Assembly: GCA_009775605.1 (NCBI GenBank)
Contig: VSPV01000003.1
Coordinates: forward strand, 1 to 37,671
Source of the DNA: Paramuribaculum sp.
GTDB taxonomy: Bacteria > Bacteroidota > Bacteroidia > Bacteroidales > Muribaculaceae
Length of the DNA stretch: 37,671 bases
Direction: 5' to 3'
Shown: positions 14,745 through 22,553 of the stretch, in pieces
Position numbering within the stretch: the stretch's first letter is position 1
How the letters are laid out: every line of letters starts with the position of its first letter
Notes under the pieces: generated by a model
What the model was told of the DNA's origin: nothing
Database searches by the model: none
The model's input: the letters and a program-made list of their open reading frames with translations, nothing else
Program-made: the position numbers and the translations under genes

Positions 14745-17015
14745 TTAAGAGTTTTTACCTTTGAGTTCGATAGTGCGCACGGGTTTGCCTCCCTCCATCT
14801 GGTGCAGATGCCATGTGAGGGGAGTGTCTCCGGCTTCAAGACGCCAGCTCAGAGCGGGATTTTGGAGCAGTTTCTTCACATGGCTCGGGAAGGCATCGGC
14901 GCTGCGTGCCTCCTCCCATGTGCGGATAACATTGAATATGGCATATTTCTGCGGGCAGCTCTCCACATCCAGCTGTCCCAGCTGCAGACCGTAGGTGGCG
15001 CCGTAGCCCACTGCGGTGGCCTCTATGTGTTCGTAGTCCTCCACGGTGGAAGTGGCCGTGATGGGGAAGTTGGCGCCGAACGACGAGGGGAAGAAGTTGG
15101 CATAGGTCACGTCGCGCAGGTCTTTGCCCTGGCTTGTGGCACCGCCCCACTGGCGTTTCTTGACATCGTAGATGTTGAGGCCGCCTCCAACGTTCCAGAT
15201 GCTCTGGTAGTGCCACGAGCCTTCTGAAAGTGTGGCGCCGGTGAAACGTATGTCGGCGGGAACGTTAAGCTCCTTGGCGCGGGCGAACATATTGCGGAAG
15301 AACCGCTTCACCGAGTAGGAGCCGAAGCCGCTGTGGAACAGGAATTCCTGGCCGTCGAAGTCGTAGTATCCCAGACCGCTGTGGCCGCACACGTCGCCGT
15401 AATGACGCGCAATTTCGTCCTGGAGTTCCAGATTGGGAACCAGGCCTTCGTAAGCCCACATCACCGTCACCTGAGGCTTGTCGACATTATCGCCCGAGGT
15501 GTGAGGAGTGGCGGTGGTACCCCAGTAACCGCGCCTGACGTTGAGCAGACGATAGGGAGCGGTGTCGCTCACACCCATGTAGTGGATGAGTTCCTTTCCG
15601 ATCTTGACCATGTTGAGTTCCTTGCAGTGACCTTCCCAGCAGGCGATTTCGTTCATATACTTCGGGTCGTCGATCTCAATGACGGTATCGGTGGCCGAGA
15701 TGGATTTCATGAGCTTGCGGCGGTGCTGCACGCAAACGCTGTCAGTGGGCACCGGACCGCCGTCGGCAGTGTTGGGGGCGAGTGAGTTGGTTATGCAGGT
15801 GCGTCCGAGCACAATTCCGTCTTTGGCGAGTTCGGTGGCATATTCACGGTGCGAGAGGTTGCGGTCGGAGAAATGATATGGTTTGCGCTCCTCGTTCTTG
15901 CCGTCGATATATCCGCCGTTGGCGCGGTCGGCATGCAGGAAGGGATGGTCGTAGGCAAGGATGGCTTTGAGTCCCATCTGGCGCGCGTAGGAGGCAATGC
16001 TGTCGTAAAGATTGCCGTGAGTGATGATGTCGGGACGGAACGCCGTGGGATCCTTCACCCATTTACCCTGAAATGTGGGGTAGGGCAGACCTTCTTCTTT
16101 CACTATGTTCTGAATCACATCCATGAGGGCGATGCTGTCGGGGCTTCCCCACATGGCTATCGACGAGCCAATATAATCCACTCCGGGCACAGCCTGGCGC
16201 ATGAGATGATTCGGCTCGTTGTTGGACTGGATCGGCACTCCCTCGGGAGAATAAATCAGGTTTTCCTTGCGGCGGTCGCGCGAATGATAGCGGATGTTTA
16301 TACGTCCGTTTTCGTCCACGCCGGCGGCGCTTCCGTAGAGCATACGGAAATAAGGTTCGCGGCGGTTGTAGAAGGCCACGTCGCTTATGCCGTCGCCTCC
16401 CAGGGTGAACTGCTGGCCTTCGCGCAGAGATGCCGGCAGAGGATGTTTTACGGGGTCGGGAGTATGGACGATATAGCCGCCGGCACCTGTTTCAGAGGTG
16501 AAATGCGATTCGCCTCCTATGGTATTGTCGTCGAGGGCGAGGACGCCTATGGCGAAATGCACCTTCTCGGTGGTGTCGCGGGCCACGCCTATAATCTCCC
16601 CGAGAAGATTGGTTATATTGGTATTGTATTTTCCCCATTGCACACCCCCTATATTGTCGCGGTTTGTAAGGTCTTCAAGCGTGAAACGGAGATATTTGTT
16701 CTTTTCATCTATTTTTACGGTTGCCACCGAGCCGTTTTCATATTCAAGACGGATTTTGCCGCCAGAGATATCGGCTTTCACAGGGTAATAGTAGCGGCGC
16801 AGCGATTCGTCGTAAAGCGACAGCAGCGGCGACGGCTTGTCGGCCGGACTGAAATTGCGGTTATCCTTGGTGCGGTCGTACATTCCGGTAATGTACCCCT
16901 TGGGATTGACCTCGACTCCGAAGTAGTCGGTCTTTAACAGATGCTTATTTTCATTTGTGCATGCACTGAAACACAACATGCTTGCGACTGCTGCCGACAG
17001 CCAGAATTTTCTCAT
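14745..17015 (-). CDS. Large lipoprotein of unknown function, possible TIM-barrel glycan-active enzyme
   Basis: A 756-residue lipoprotein: MRKFWLSAAVASMLCFSAC ends in a lipobox with the lipidated Cys19. Residues about 25-270 look like a beta-sandwich (repeated strand-like segments such as KIRLEYENGSVATVKID). Residues about 290-640 have alternating strand/helix stretches ending in acidic residues, for example GLKAILAYDHPFLHAD, VTVMWAYEGLVPNLE, GLGYYDFDGQEF and PADIRFTGATLSEGSWHY, as in TIM-barrel glycosidases. The acidic residues in YDFDGQE and TLSEGSW are candidate catalytic positions, by inference only. The C terminus looks beta-rich. It heads the two-gene unit with the gene at 12480-14732. 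No SusC/SusD pair, regulator or known CAZyme is adjacent. Confidence 0.85.
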   Translation of the reverse strand: MRKFWLSAAVASMLCFSACTNENKHLLKTDYFGVEVNPKGYITGMYDRTKDNRNFSPADKPSPLLSLYDESLRRYYYPVKADISGGKIRLEYENGSVATVKIDEKNKYLRFTLEDLTNRDNIGGVQWGKYNTNITNLLGEIIGVARDTTEKVHFAIGVLALDDNTIGGESHFTSETGAGGYIVHTPDPVKHPLPASLREGQQFTLGGDGISDVAFYNRREPYFRMLYGSAAGVDENGRINIRYHSRDRRKENLIYSPEGVPIQSNNEPNHLMRQAVPGVDYIGSSIAMWGSPDSIALMDVIQNIVKEEGLPYPTFQGKWVKDPTAFRPDIITHGNLYDSIASYARQMGLKAILAYDHPFLHADRANGGYIDGKNEERKPYHFSDRNLSHREYATELAKDGIVLGRTCITNSLAPNTADGGPVPTDSVCVQHRRKLMKSISATDTVIEIDDPKYMNEIACWEGHCKELNMVKIGKELIHYMGVSDTAPYRLLNVRRGYWGTTATPHTSGDNVDKPQVTVMWAYEGLVPNLELQDEIARHYGDVCGHSGLGYYDFDGQEFLFHSGFGSYSVKRFFRNMFARAKELNVPADIRFTGATLSEGSWHYQSIWNVGGGLNIYDVKKRQWGGATSQGKDLRDVTYANFFPSSFGANFPITATSTVEDYEHIEATAVGYGATYGLQLGQLDVESCPQKYAIFNVIRTWEEARSADAFPSHVKKLLQNPALSWRLEAGDTPLTWHLHQMEGGKPVRTIELKGKNS

Positions 17016-17051
17016 GATCTAAGGTGAAATTTAAGTTGATGAATGACAACG

Positions 17052-17059
17052 CAAAAATA
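17052..17059 (-). promoter_or_regulatory. Promoter -7 box for the lipoprotein operon
   Basis: TATTTTTG read on the minus strand, 36 bases before the ATG at 17015. It overlaps the T-rich tail of the Dcp terminator. No clear TTG lies at the expected distance. Confidence 0.5.
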
Positions 17060-17062
17060 ATA

Positions 17063-17099
17063 ATTCCCCGGCTTGTCATCACAGGACAATCCGGGGAAT
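17063..17099 (-). terminator. Terminator of the rhomboid-EEP-Dcp operon
   Basis: ATTCCCCGG (17063-17071) pairs with CCGGGGAAT (17091-17099), extended after one mismatch by TTGTC/GACAA. On the minus strand it is followed by TATTATTTTTG. Confidence 0.8.
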
Positions 17100-17129
17100 C
17101 GGATGGATTATATTATTATAATTGTTAAA

Positions 17130-19286
17130 TTATTTGCCGCCTTTCTGGTGAAGGTCTTTGTCTTTTTCGTCGGCGAGGCCGCGGTTGCGCAGGAGGGCAT
17201 CGACGCTGGGCTCATGGCCGCGGAACTTCACGTAAAGTTCCATGGGGTCTTCGCTGCCGCCCTTTTCAAGAACGAGCGATTTGAATTTGGCAGCGGTCTC
17301 GGGATCGAAGATGCCTTTTTCCTTGAAGAGCTCGAAGCCGTCGGTGTCGAGCACCTCGGCCCAGAGATAGGTATAGTAGCCTGAGGCATATCCGTCGCTT
17401 CCGAAGATATGGCGGAAGTAGGGGCTGCGGTAGCGGAACTGCACTTCCTTTGGCATGCCGAGTTTCTCGGCCACCGATTTCTCGAAGCCGGCCACGTCGA
17501 TATCGCCGTCGGTGTTGAGTTTGCCATACTGGAGGTCAAGCAGGGCGGCGCCCACGAGTTCGGTGGTGGTGAAGCCCTGATTGTGGGTGGAGGCAGCCTG
17601 GAGTTTTGCCACGAGGCTGTCGGGAATCACCTCGCCGGTCTTGTAATGATGGGCGTAGGTTTTGAGGAGCTCGGGCTCGAGTGCCCAGTGCTCATGGATC
17701 TGCGAGGGAAGCTCCACGAAGTCGCGGTCAACGTTTGTACCGGCCTGGCTGCGGAGCTTGGCACGTGTGAGCATGCCGTGGAGACCGTGGCCGAATTCGT
17801 GGAACATAGTCTCTACCTCATCGAGGGTGAGCAGCGAGGGAGTGTCGCCCGAGGGCTTGGAGAAGTTGCCTACGTTGTAGACGATGGGACGCTGCGAAGT
17901 GCCGTCCTCGTCCTCGAACGCGCCCTGGAATTCGCTCATCCAGGCACCCTGACGCTTGGAGGCGCGGGGGAAATAGTCGGTCATGAACACTGCCACGTGC
18001 TCGCCTTTCTTGTCCTTAACCTCATAGACCTTTACTTCGGGATAATATTTGGGGGCATCGGGAAGTTCGGTGAATGTCACGCCGTAGAGACGTTCGGCCA
18101 TAGTGAAGATCCCTTTGCGCACGTTCTCGAGCGGGAAGTAGGCGCGCACCTGATCCTCGTCAAGGTCATATTTGTCTTTACGCACCTTCTCGGCGTAATA
18201 GTAGTAGTCCCAAGGCTCGATGGTGATTCCGGCACCCTGACGGTCGGCCAGAGCCTGCATTTCGGCCACTTCCTCATGAACGCGTTTCACGGCCGGTTTC
18301 CATATCTTCAGGAGAAGGTTCTCGGCGTTGTCGGGGGTCTTGGCCATTACGTTGGCGGTCATGTAGCTTGCGAAGTCCTTATAGCCGAGGAGACGGGCCT
18401 TGGCGGTGCGCACTTTCAGAATCTCGTTGATAACGGGGAGATTGTTGTGCTCGCCTTTGGAGGCGAGGGAGATGTAGCCCACATACATGTCGTGGCGCAG
18501 CTGGCGGTCGTCGGCATATTGCAGCAGGGGCAGACGGCTGGGGGCGTGGAGGGTGAAGAGCCACTTGCCTTCGGCGCCGCGTGCCTTGGCCTCTTCGGCG
18601 GCGTTAGCCACATTGCTTGCGGGGATGCCGCTGAGACGGCTTGCGTCGTCAACCCACAGCTCGAAGCCGTTGGTGTCGTCAAGAAGGTTCTTGTTGAACT
18701 TCAGGAAGAGGTCGGTCATCTTCGAGTTGAGTTTTTTCAGCTCTTCCTTCTTTTCGGGAGAGAGAAGGGCGCCTTCGCGCACGAATGATTTGTAGGTTTC
18801 TTCCACGGCACGTTTCTTGTCGCCGGTGAGTCCCATCTTCTCGCGGTTGTCGTAGACGTATTTCACCTTCTTGAAAAGTCCGTCGTTCATCATCACCTCG
18901 TCGGAAGCCTCGGAGGTCATGGGATAGATGATTTCGGAGAGTTTCACCATCTCGGGCGAGGAGTTGGTCTCGTCAAGCGAAGAGAATACGAGCATCACCT
19001 TCTGGAGGAGCTGGCCTGATTTCTCAAGGGCGAGGATGGTGTTGTCGAAATCGGGAGTGGCGCGGTTCTTTACAATCGCGTCGATTTCCTGCTTGCGCTC
19101 GGCTATACCCTGCTTTACGGCGGGGAGATAATCGTCGTAAGTGATTTTTTCGAATGGGGGGATGTTGAACTGCGTTCCGTAAGGCTGCAGGAACGGATTG
19201 GTGTGTTCAGCTGCCATGACGTCTGTCTGGATTGAGGCCAGCGGCAAGAGAACCGCTGCACCCAGGGTTAATAATTGTTTTAACAT
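17130..19286 (-). CDS. dcp: M3-family peptidyl-dipeptidase (Dcp-like), exported
   Basis: Zinc metallopeptidase that removes dipeptides from peptide C termini. The zinc site is H496-E-F-G-H500 in MFHEFGHGLHGML, with downstream DFVELPSQIHEHW contributing the third ligand region. The 718-residue length is typical for Dcp. The start at 19286 gives a hydrophobic leader (MLKQLLTLGAAVLLPLASIQ followed by TDVMAA), so the enzyme is probably periplasmic, unlike E. coli Dcp. The longer frame to 19430 would add non-protein-like sequence. Its 5' end overlaps the EEP gene by 80 bases, and it is the last gene of the rhomboid unit, closed by a strong hairpin. Confidence 0.92.
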   Translation of the reverse strand: MLKQLLTLGAAVLLPLASIQTDVMAAEHTNPFLQPYGTQFNIPPFEKITYDDYLPAVKQGIAERKQEIDAIVKNRATPDFDNTILALEKSGQLLQKVMLVFSSLDETNSSPEMVKLSEIIYPMTSEASDEVMMNDGLFKKVKYVYDNREKMGLTGDKKRAVEETYKSFVREGALLSPEKKEELKKLNSKMTDLFLKFNKNLLDDTNGFELWVDDASRLSGIPASNVANAAEEAKARGAEGKWLFTLHAPSRLPLLQYADDRQLRHDMYVGYISLASKGEHNNLPVINEILKVRTAKARLLGYKDFASYMTANVMAKTPDNAENLLLKIWKPAVKRVHEEVAEMQALADRQGAGITIEPWDYYYYAEKVRKDKYDLDEDQVRAYFPLENVRKGIFTMAERLYGVTFTELPDAPKYYPEVKVYEVKDKKGEHVAVFMTDYFPRASKRQGAWMSEFQGAFEDEDGTSQRPIVYNVGNFSKPSGDTPSLLTLDEVETMFHEFGHGLHGMLTRAKLRSQAGTNVDRDFVELPSQIHEHWALEPELLKTYAHHYKTGEVIPDSLVAKLQAASTHNQGFTTTELVGAALLDLQYGKLNTDGDIDVAGFEKSVAEKLGMPKEVQFRYRSPYFRHIFGSDGYASGYYTYLWAEVLDTDGFELFKEKGIFDPETAAKFKSLVLEKGGSEDPMELYVKFRGHEPSVDALLRNRGLADEKDKDLHQKGGK

Positions 19287-20451
19287 GCTTGGTGATATTT
19301 GATTGGTTGTTGATTGCTGTGATGGAATCCACGGGCGTAAGCCGGAAGTAGGCAAGCAGCGGATAATGGTCGCTGGAGTTTGCCGAGCCGGTCCAGGTGC
19401 GGAGGGCGTCCACGCCGTCGCCGTAGACAAAATGGTCTATGCGGAAATAAAAACGGTTCACGTGATAGGTGATGGCGGGGCCGAGACCCGAGGTGCGGTA
19501 AGCGTCGCGGAGATTCGGGCCCATGATTTCGCGCAGGGCATAGCATCCGGTAACGTCGTTGAAATCGCCTCCGAGAATCACCGGCCCCTCTCCGGCTTTT
19601 TCAATCTCTGCCCTGACCTGAGCTGCCTGGGAAGCGCGCAGGCGCATCGCTTCCTTGAGTTTGCCCAGAAGGTCGCGGCGTATCTTGCCTACCTCGCCTT
19701 TGGCCTCGCCCTCGGTTATGCGGCGGTAAAGTTGCTTGTCGTCGTCAGTGAGACCGATTGACTGCAGATGGATGTTGAAAAAATGAACGGTGCGTCCGCC
19801 GATTTCCACATCGTAGCGTGCGGCGGCAAACGAAGGGGAGCTGTCTATATCCGTGCGCACGTTCTCTACCGGAAACTTCGACAGAAGGCAAAGTCCGGTG
19901 CCGTCGGTCACAATATAGGGGTAACGGGCCTTGAGGGCGTTGATTTCGTCGGAGGATACGTTTCCGCCGGAATGCAGTGATGCAAATGCTTCCTGAAGCA
20001 GGTTGACGTCGGCATCCTGCTCGAGAATGTAGGCCACGGTGCGGTTTCCCTGCGCGGACGCTCCGGGGGCTATGTCGGTGAAGTTATACACGTTGAATGT
20101 CATCACCTTTATGGCGGTGTCGCCCATGCTTTCGATTGCCGCCATTGAGGGGCGGTTGAAATTGAGGGGACATAGCGACAGAAGGGGGCCCGTGCAGATG
20201 GCCAGAGCTGCGATATCGAGCAGGGCGACACGCCTGAACCAGCAGAGGTTAACGAGCAGAAGCATAATCACCGCAACGGCACAGAGGGGAAACGTCATGG
20301 CTGCGATACCTCCCCAGGCATTTGTGAGGGGGTTGACGCGTCCACCGAACGCCGAGGCTATAAGAGCCCCGCACGCAAGGAGGTTGACGGCCATGACGAG
20401 GAATCGGATGACGCGCGCCGGGAGAGATGTGTTATTTCTGCTTTTAGTCAT
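19207..20451 (-). CDS. Membrane-anchored endonuclease/exonuclease/phosphatase (EEP)-fold protein
   Basis: A 414-residue protein with three N-terminal hydrophobic segments (residues about 14-35, 45-68 and 74-95) followed by an EEP domain. Visible EEP motifs are VMTFNVYNF, LLQEAF with the metal-binding Glu, FFNIHLQS, LGGDFNDV and the C-terminal SDHYPLLAYF (Asp-His pair). Substrate could be a nucleic acid, phosphoinositide-like or other phosphodiester. The membrane-tethered form is common in Bacteroidetes and its role is not established. It starts 8 bases inside the second rhomboid gene. Its last 25 or so residues are encoded in the overlap with dcp and look unstructured, so the C terminus could be an extension tolerated by the overlap. 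Confidence 0.88.
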   Translation of the reverse strand: MTKSRNNTSLPARVIRFLVMAVNLLACGALIASAFGGRVNPLTNAWGGIAAMTFPLCAVAVIMLLLVNLCWFRRVALLDIAALAICTGPLLSLCPLNFNRPSMAAIESMGDTAIKVMTFNVYNFTDIAPGASAQGNRTVAYILEQDADVNLLQEAFASLHSGGNVSSDEINALKARYPYIVTDGTGLCLLSKFPVENVRTDIDSSPSFAAARYDVEIGGRTVHFFNIHLQSIGLTDDDKQLYRRITEGEAKGEVGKIRRDLLGKLKEAMRLRASQAAQVRAEIEKAGEGPVILGGDFNDVTGCYALREIMGPNLRDAYRTSGLGPAITYHVNRFYFRIDHFVYGDGVDALRTWTGSANSSDHYPLLAYFRLTPVDSITAINNQSNITKHVKTIINPGCSGSLAAGLNPDRRHGS

Positions 20452-21202
20452 TTTTGGTCTTAATGAACAGGGTGTTTCGCTCGTGTTCGTCGAGAGAAGA
20501 GAATCCTGAGCGTTTCACTTTTTCAAGCACGGCGGTGAGGTCGGCCGTATCAAGGCAGCTGTGGCGGCGATGCCGAAGAACGGCCGCGCAGGCACAGCCG
20601 GAGCCGAATCCGGCCAGATGGCAGAAATGGGCCGCTACATTACCGGAAAATATGCCGAGAAGGTCGAGAAGCACAAGTGAACATATAATCCAGACGGCAC
20701 GCGGAGACCCGAATTTGCCCAACGGGAACCGCAGCGAGGGGCGGAGCACAAGCACTGCGCCCATCATGGCCATGACTGATGCCGAGCTGCCCACAAGCAC
20801 CCCTGAGGCGGCGTCCAAGACTCCCAGGAGGAGGTAGAGGATGGCCGCCGCAACTCCTCCCCCCAGATAAACCGTGAGCGCGAACGAACGTCCGGCCACG
20901 CGGTCGGCAATCATGGCGAAGAGGTAGAGCACAATCATGTTGCCGGCAAGGTGCCACCAGGAAAACTGGGTGAACATATAGGTGATGGCGGTCCAGGGCC
21001 GGTGGAGCCAGGCGGTGAAGGAGGAGGGGAGAGCCAGGGCGTCGACAATGGCGTCGGCGGCCGACGGTGCTCCCGAAGCGATTAATGAGGAATCGTGATC
21101 GAATGTCCAGGCCATAAACAGCAGCACGTACACGGCTACATTGACCGTGACAAGTGTCGCGGGCAGGAGGCTGCACTTATGAGTCCTGTCAAAAACCTCC
21201 AT
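20444..21202 (-). CDS. Rhomboid-family intramembrane serine protease (second copy)
   Basis: A 252-residue polytopic membrane protein. The first hydrophobic segment is LVTVNVAVYVLLFMAW, followed by the rhomboid WHLAGNMIVLYLF segment. The catalytic serine is S140 in G-S-S-A, where the usual Gly after the Ser is Ala. The catalytic histidine is H195 in AHFCHLAGFGSG. About six membrane segments are expected. The C-terminal 50 residues are cytosolic and charged (LEKVKRSGFSSLDEHERNTLF), a tail absent from the first copy. It overlaps the first rhomboid gene by 14 bases and the EEP gene by 8. The substrate is unknown. Confidence 0.9.
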   Translation of the reverse strand: MEVFDRTHKCSLLPATLVTVNVAVYVLLFMAWTFDHDSSLIASGAPSAADAIVDALALPSSFTAWLHRPWTAITYMFTQFSWWHLAGNMIVLYLFAMIADRVAGRSFALTVYLGGGVAAAILYLLLGVLDAASGVLVGSSASVMAMMGAVLVLRPSLRFPLGKFGSPRAVWIICSLVLLDLLGIFSGNVAAHFCHLAGFGSGCACAAVLRHRRHSCLDTADLTAVLEKVKRSGFSSLDEHERNTLFIKTKND

Positions 21203-21917
21203 GAATCACATTCTTTTTCTTCCAGTAGAGGATTATGAAGAAGCCGAACAGCATGCCCCCGAGGTGGGCGAAGTGGGCCACACCGTCGTTGGCCTCGCTC
21301 ATACCTATGAGCAGCTCGAGCACACCGTAGCCAATCACCATCCATTTGGCCTTTATAGGCACGGGTATGAACATGATGTAGGTGGGAAGATTCGGGAACA
21401 GCATACCGAATGCCAGAAGCACTCCGAATATTGCGCCCGAGGCACCTATGGTGACGAAGGAGTTGAGGGCACCGGATATCTGTTCGGGGGAAGAATGGGC
21501 CAGAATCTGCTGGAAAGTGAAGGAGTCCACATGCATCATCTTGGCAAAAATGCCTTCCCAGGTCATCGCCCATACGGCTTCCTGAACAAGTGCGGCTCCG
21601 ATTCCACAGCTTATGTAGTAGAAAAGGAAACGCTTGGCGCCCAGAGTGCGTTCGAGCAGGATTCCGAACATGAACAGCGTGAACATGTTGAAGAGGATAT
21701 GCGCGAAATTGGCCGTGGAGTGCATGAACATGTAGGTGAAAATCTGAAGCACATTGAAGTCCGAAGCCTCGAAATAATGCAGTCCGCCGAAATCAAGGAT
21801 GGTGCTGTCGGCACGGCGCCCGGCCACCATCATGGCAAGCCATACCACCAGATTAATCAGAATCAGGTTTTTGGTGACAGGGGGTATGTTGTCGAAAGCT
21901 CTTCTGAAATTTCCCAT
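21189..21917 (-). CDS. Rhomboid-family intramembrane serine protease (first copy)
   Basis: A 242-residue polytopic protease. Motifs are FTYMFMHSTANFAHILFNMFTL (loop and first core helix, with the HxxxN-type arrangement), the GASG serine motif with S160, and the catalytic H218 in VAHFAHLGG. An insertion of about 35 residues (WEGIFAKMMHVDSFTFQQIL) lies before the serine helix. It is the first gene of the unit, with a -7 box 27 bases upstream. Cleavage targets would be single-pass membrane proteins and are not identifiable here. Confidence 0.93.
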   Translation of the reverse strand: MGNFRRAFDNIPPVTKNLILINLVVWLAMMVAGRRADSTILDFGGLHYFEASDFNVLQIFTYMFMHSTANFAHILFNMFTLFMFGILLERTLGAKRFLFYYISCGIGAALVQEAVWAMTWEGIFAKMMHVDSFTFQQILAHSSPEQISGALNSFVTIGASGAIFGVLLAFGMLFPNLPTYIMFIPVPIKAKWMVIGYGVLELLIGMSEANDGVAHFAHLGGMLFGFFIILYWKKKNVIHGGF

Positions 21918-21943
21918 ATTATTTATAGAGTATAATTAAGATA

Positions 21944-21951
21944 CAAATATA
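21944..21951 (-). promoter_or_regulatory. Promoter -7 box of the rhomboid operon
   Basis: TATATTTG on the minus strand, 27 bases before the ATG at 21917. The upstream -33 half is not clear. Confidence 0.55.
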
Positions 21952-22057
21952 CAAAAATTTCGTGAGCGGTATATGGTGTTAAAACCGGGAAGGGTCCAAA
22001 TGCGAAACTTTTTGGGCACAATCGGGCGATCAGGACCGCTTTTTTTCAAAATAATTG

Positions 22058-22088
22058 TTGGAAGATAAAAGTTTTAGGTATATATTTG
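22058..22088 (+). promoter_or_regulatory. HU gene promoter
   Basis: TTG (22058-22060), 20 bases, then TATATTTG (22081-22088). A transcript starting near 22094 would have a leader of about 60 bases. Confidence 0.75.
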
Positions 22089-22153
22089 CGTGTCTGTACT
22101 TAACCAACTGGAAGAGCATACTATTTTATCACTTATCAAATATATTTATACCC

Positions 22154-22426
22154 ATGAACAAAACAGAGCTTACCTACGCTATCGCTGAAAAAGCCAATCT
22201 TACCAAAGCCCAGGCCAAAGCCGCCCTTGAAGCGACACTTATGACCATTACCGAGCAGCTTGCCGAGGGCAACAAAGTGGCACTTATCGGATTCGGAACC
22301 TTCGATGTAACCGAGAAAGCCGCCCGTAAAGGCATCAACCCCCAGACGAAGCAGGTGATTGAGATCGCTGCCCGCAAGGTGGTTAAGTTCAAGGCCGGTG
22401 CCGAACTGAACGACGTTGTGAAATAA
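22154..22426 (+). CDS. HU-family DNA-binding protein
   Basis: A 90-residue nucleoid protein that binds and bends DNA as a dimer. It has the full HU layout: two N-terminal helices (MNKTELTYAIAEKANLTKAQ), VALIGFGTFDV, then the beta-arm with RKGINPQTKQVIEI and the closing KVVKFKAGAELNDVV. The Pro in the arm (GINPQT) is at the usual intercalating position. The start at 22154 fits HU length; the upstream extension to 22055 overlaps the promoter and is not protein-like. Monocistronic, with its own promoter and a strong terminator. Confidence 0.97.
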   Translation: MNKTELTYAIAEKANLTKAQAKAALEATLMTITEQLAEGNKVALIGFGTFDVTEKAARKGINPQTKQVIEIAARKVVKFKAGAELNDVVK

Positions 22427-22448
22427 CGTTCTCCCGCGAATTTTTTAT

Positions 22449-22498
22449 TAAAAAACAAGCTGCGCCATGACGATCTCCGTTGTGGCGCAGCTTTTTGT
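22449..22498. terminator. Bidirectional terminator between HU and GH20
   Basis: AAGCTGCGCCA (22457-22467) pairs perfectly with TGGCGCAGCTT (22483-22493). On the plus strand a T run starts at 22492; on the minus strand the stem is followed by GTTTTTTAAT. It serves both convergent genes. Confidence 0.85.
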
Positions 22499-22553
22499 TG
22501 TTTTATACAACCATGAAAAAACTCTCTTGGAGTCTGGAATTGTGTAGTATGGG

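Noticed and set aside
15849..16937. 362-aa plus-strand ORF opposite the lipoprotein gene
   Set aside because: Antisense shadow with low-complexity Val/Gly/His composition; the minus-strand protein has a lipobox and domain-like structure.
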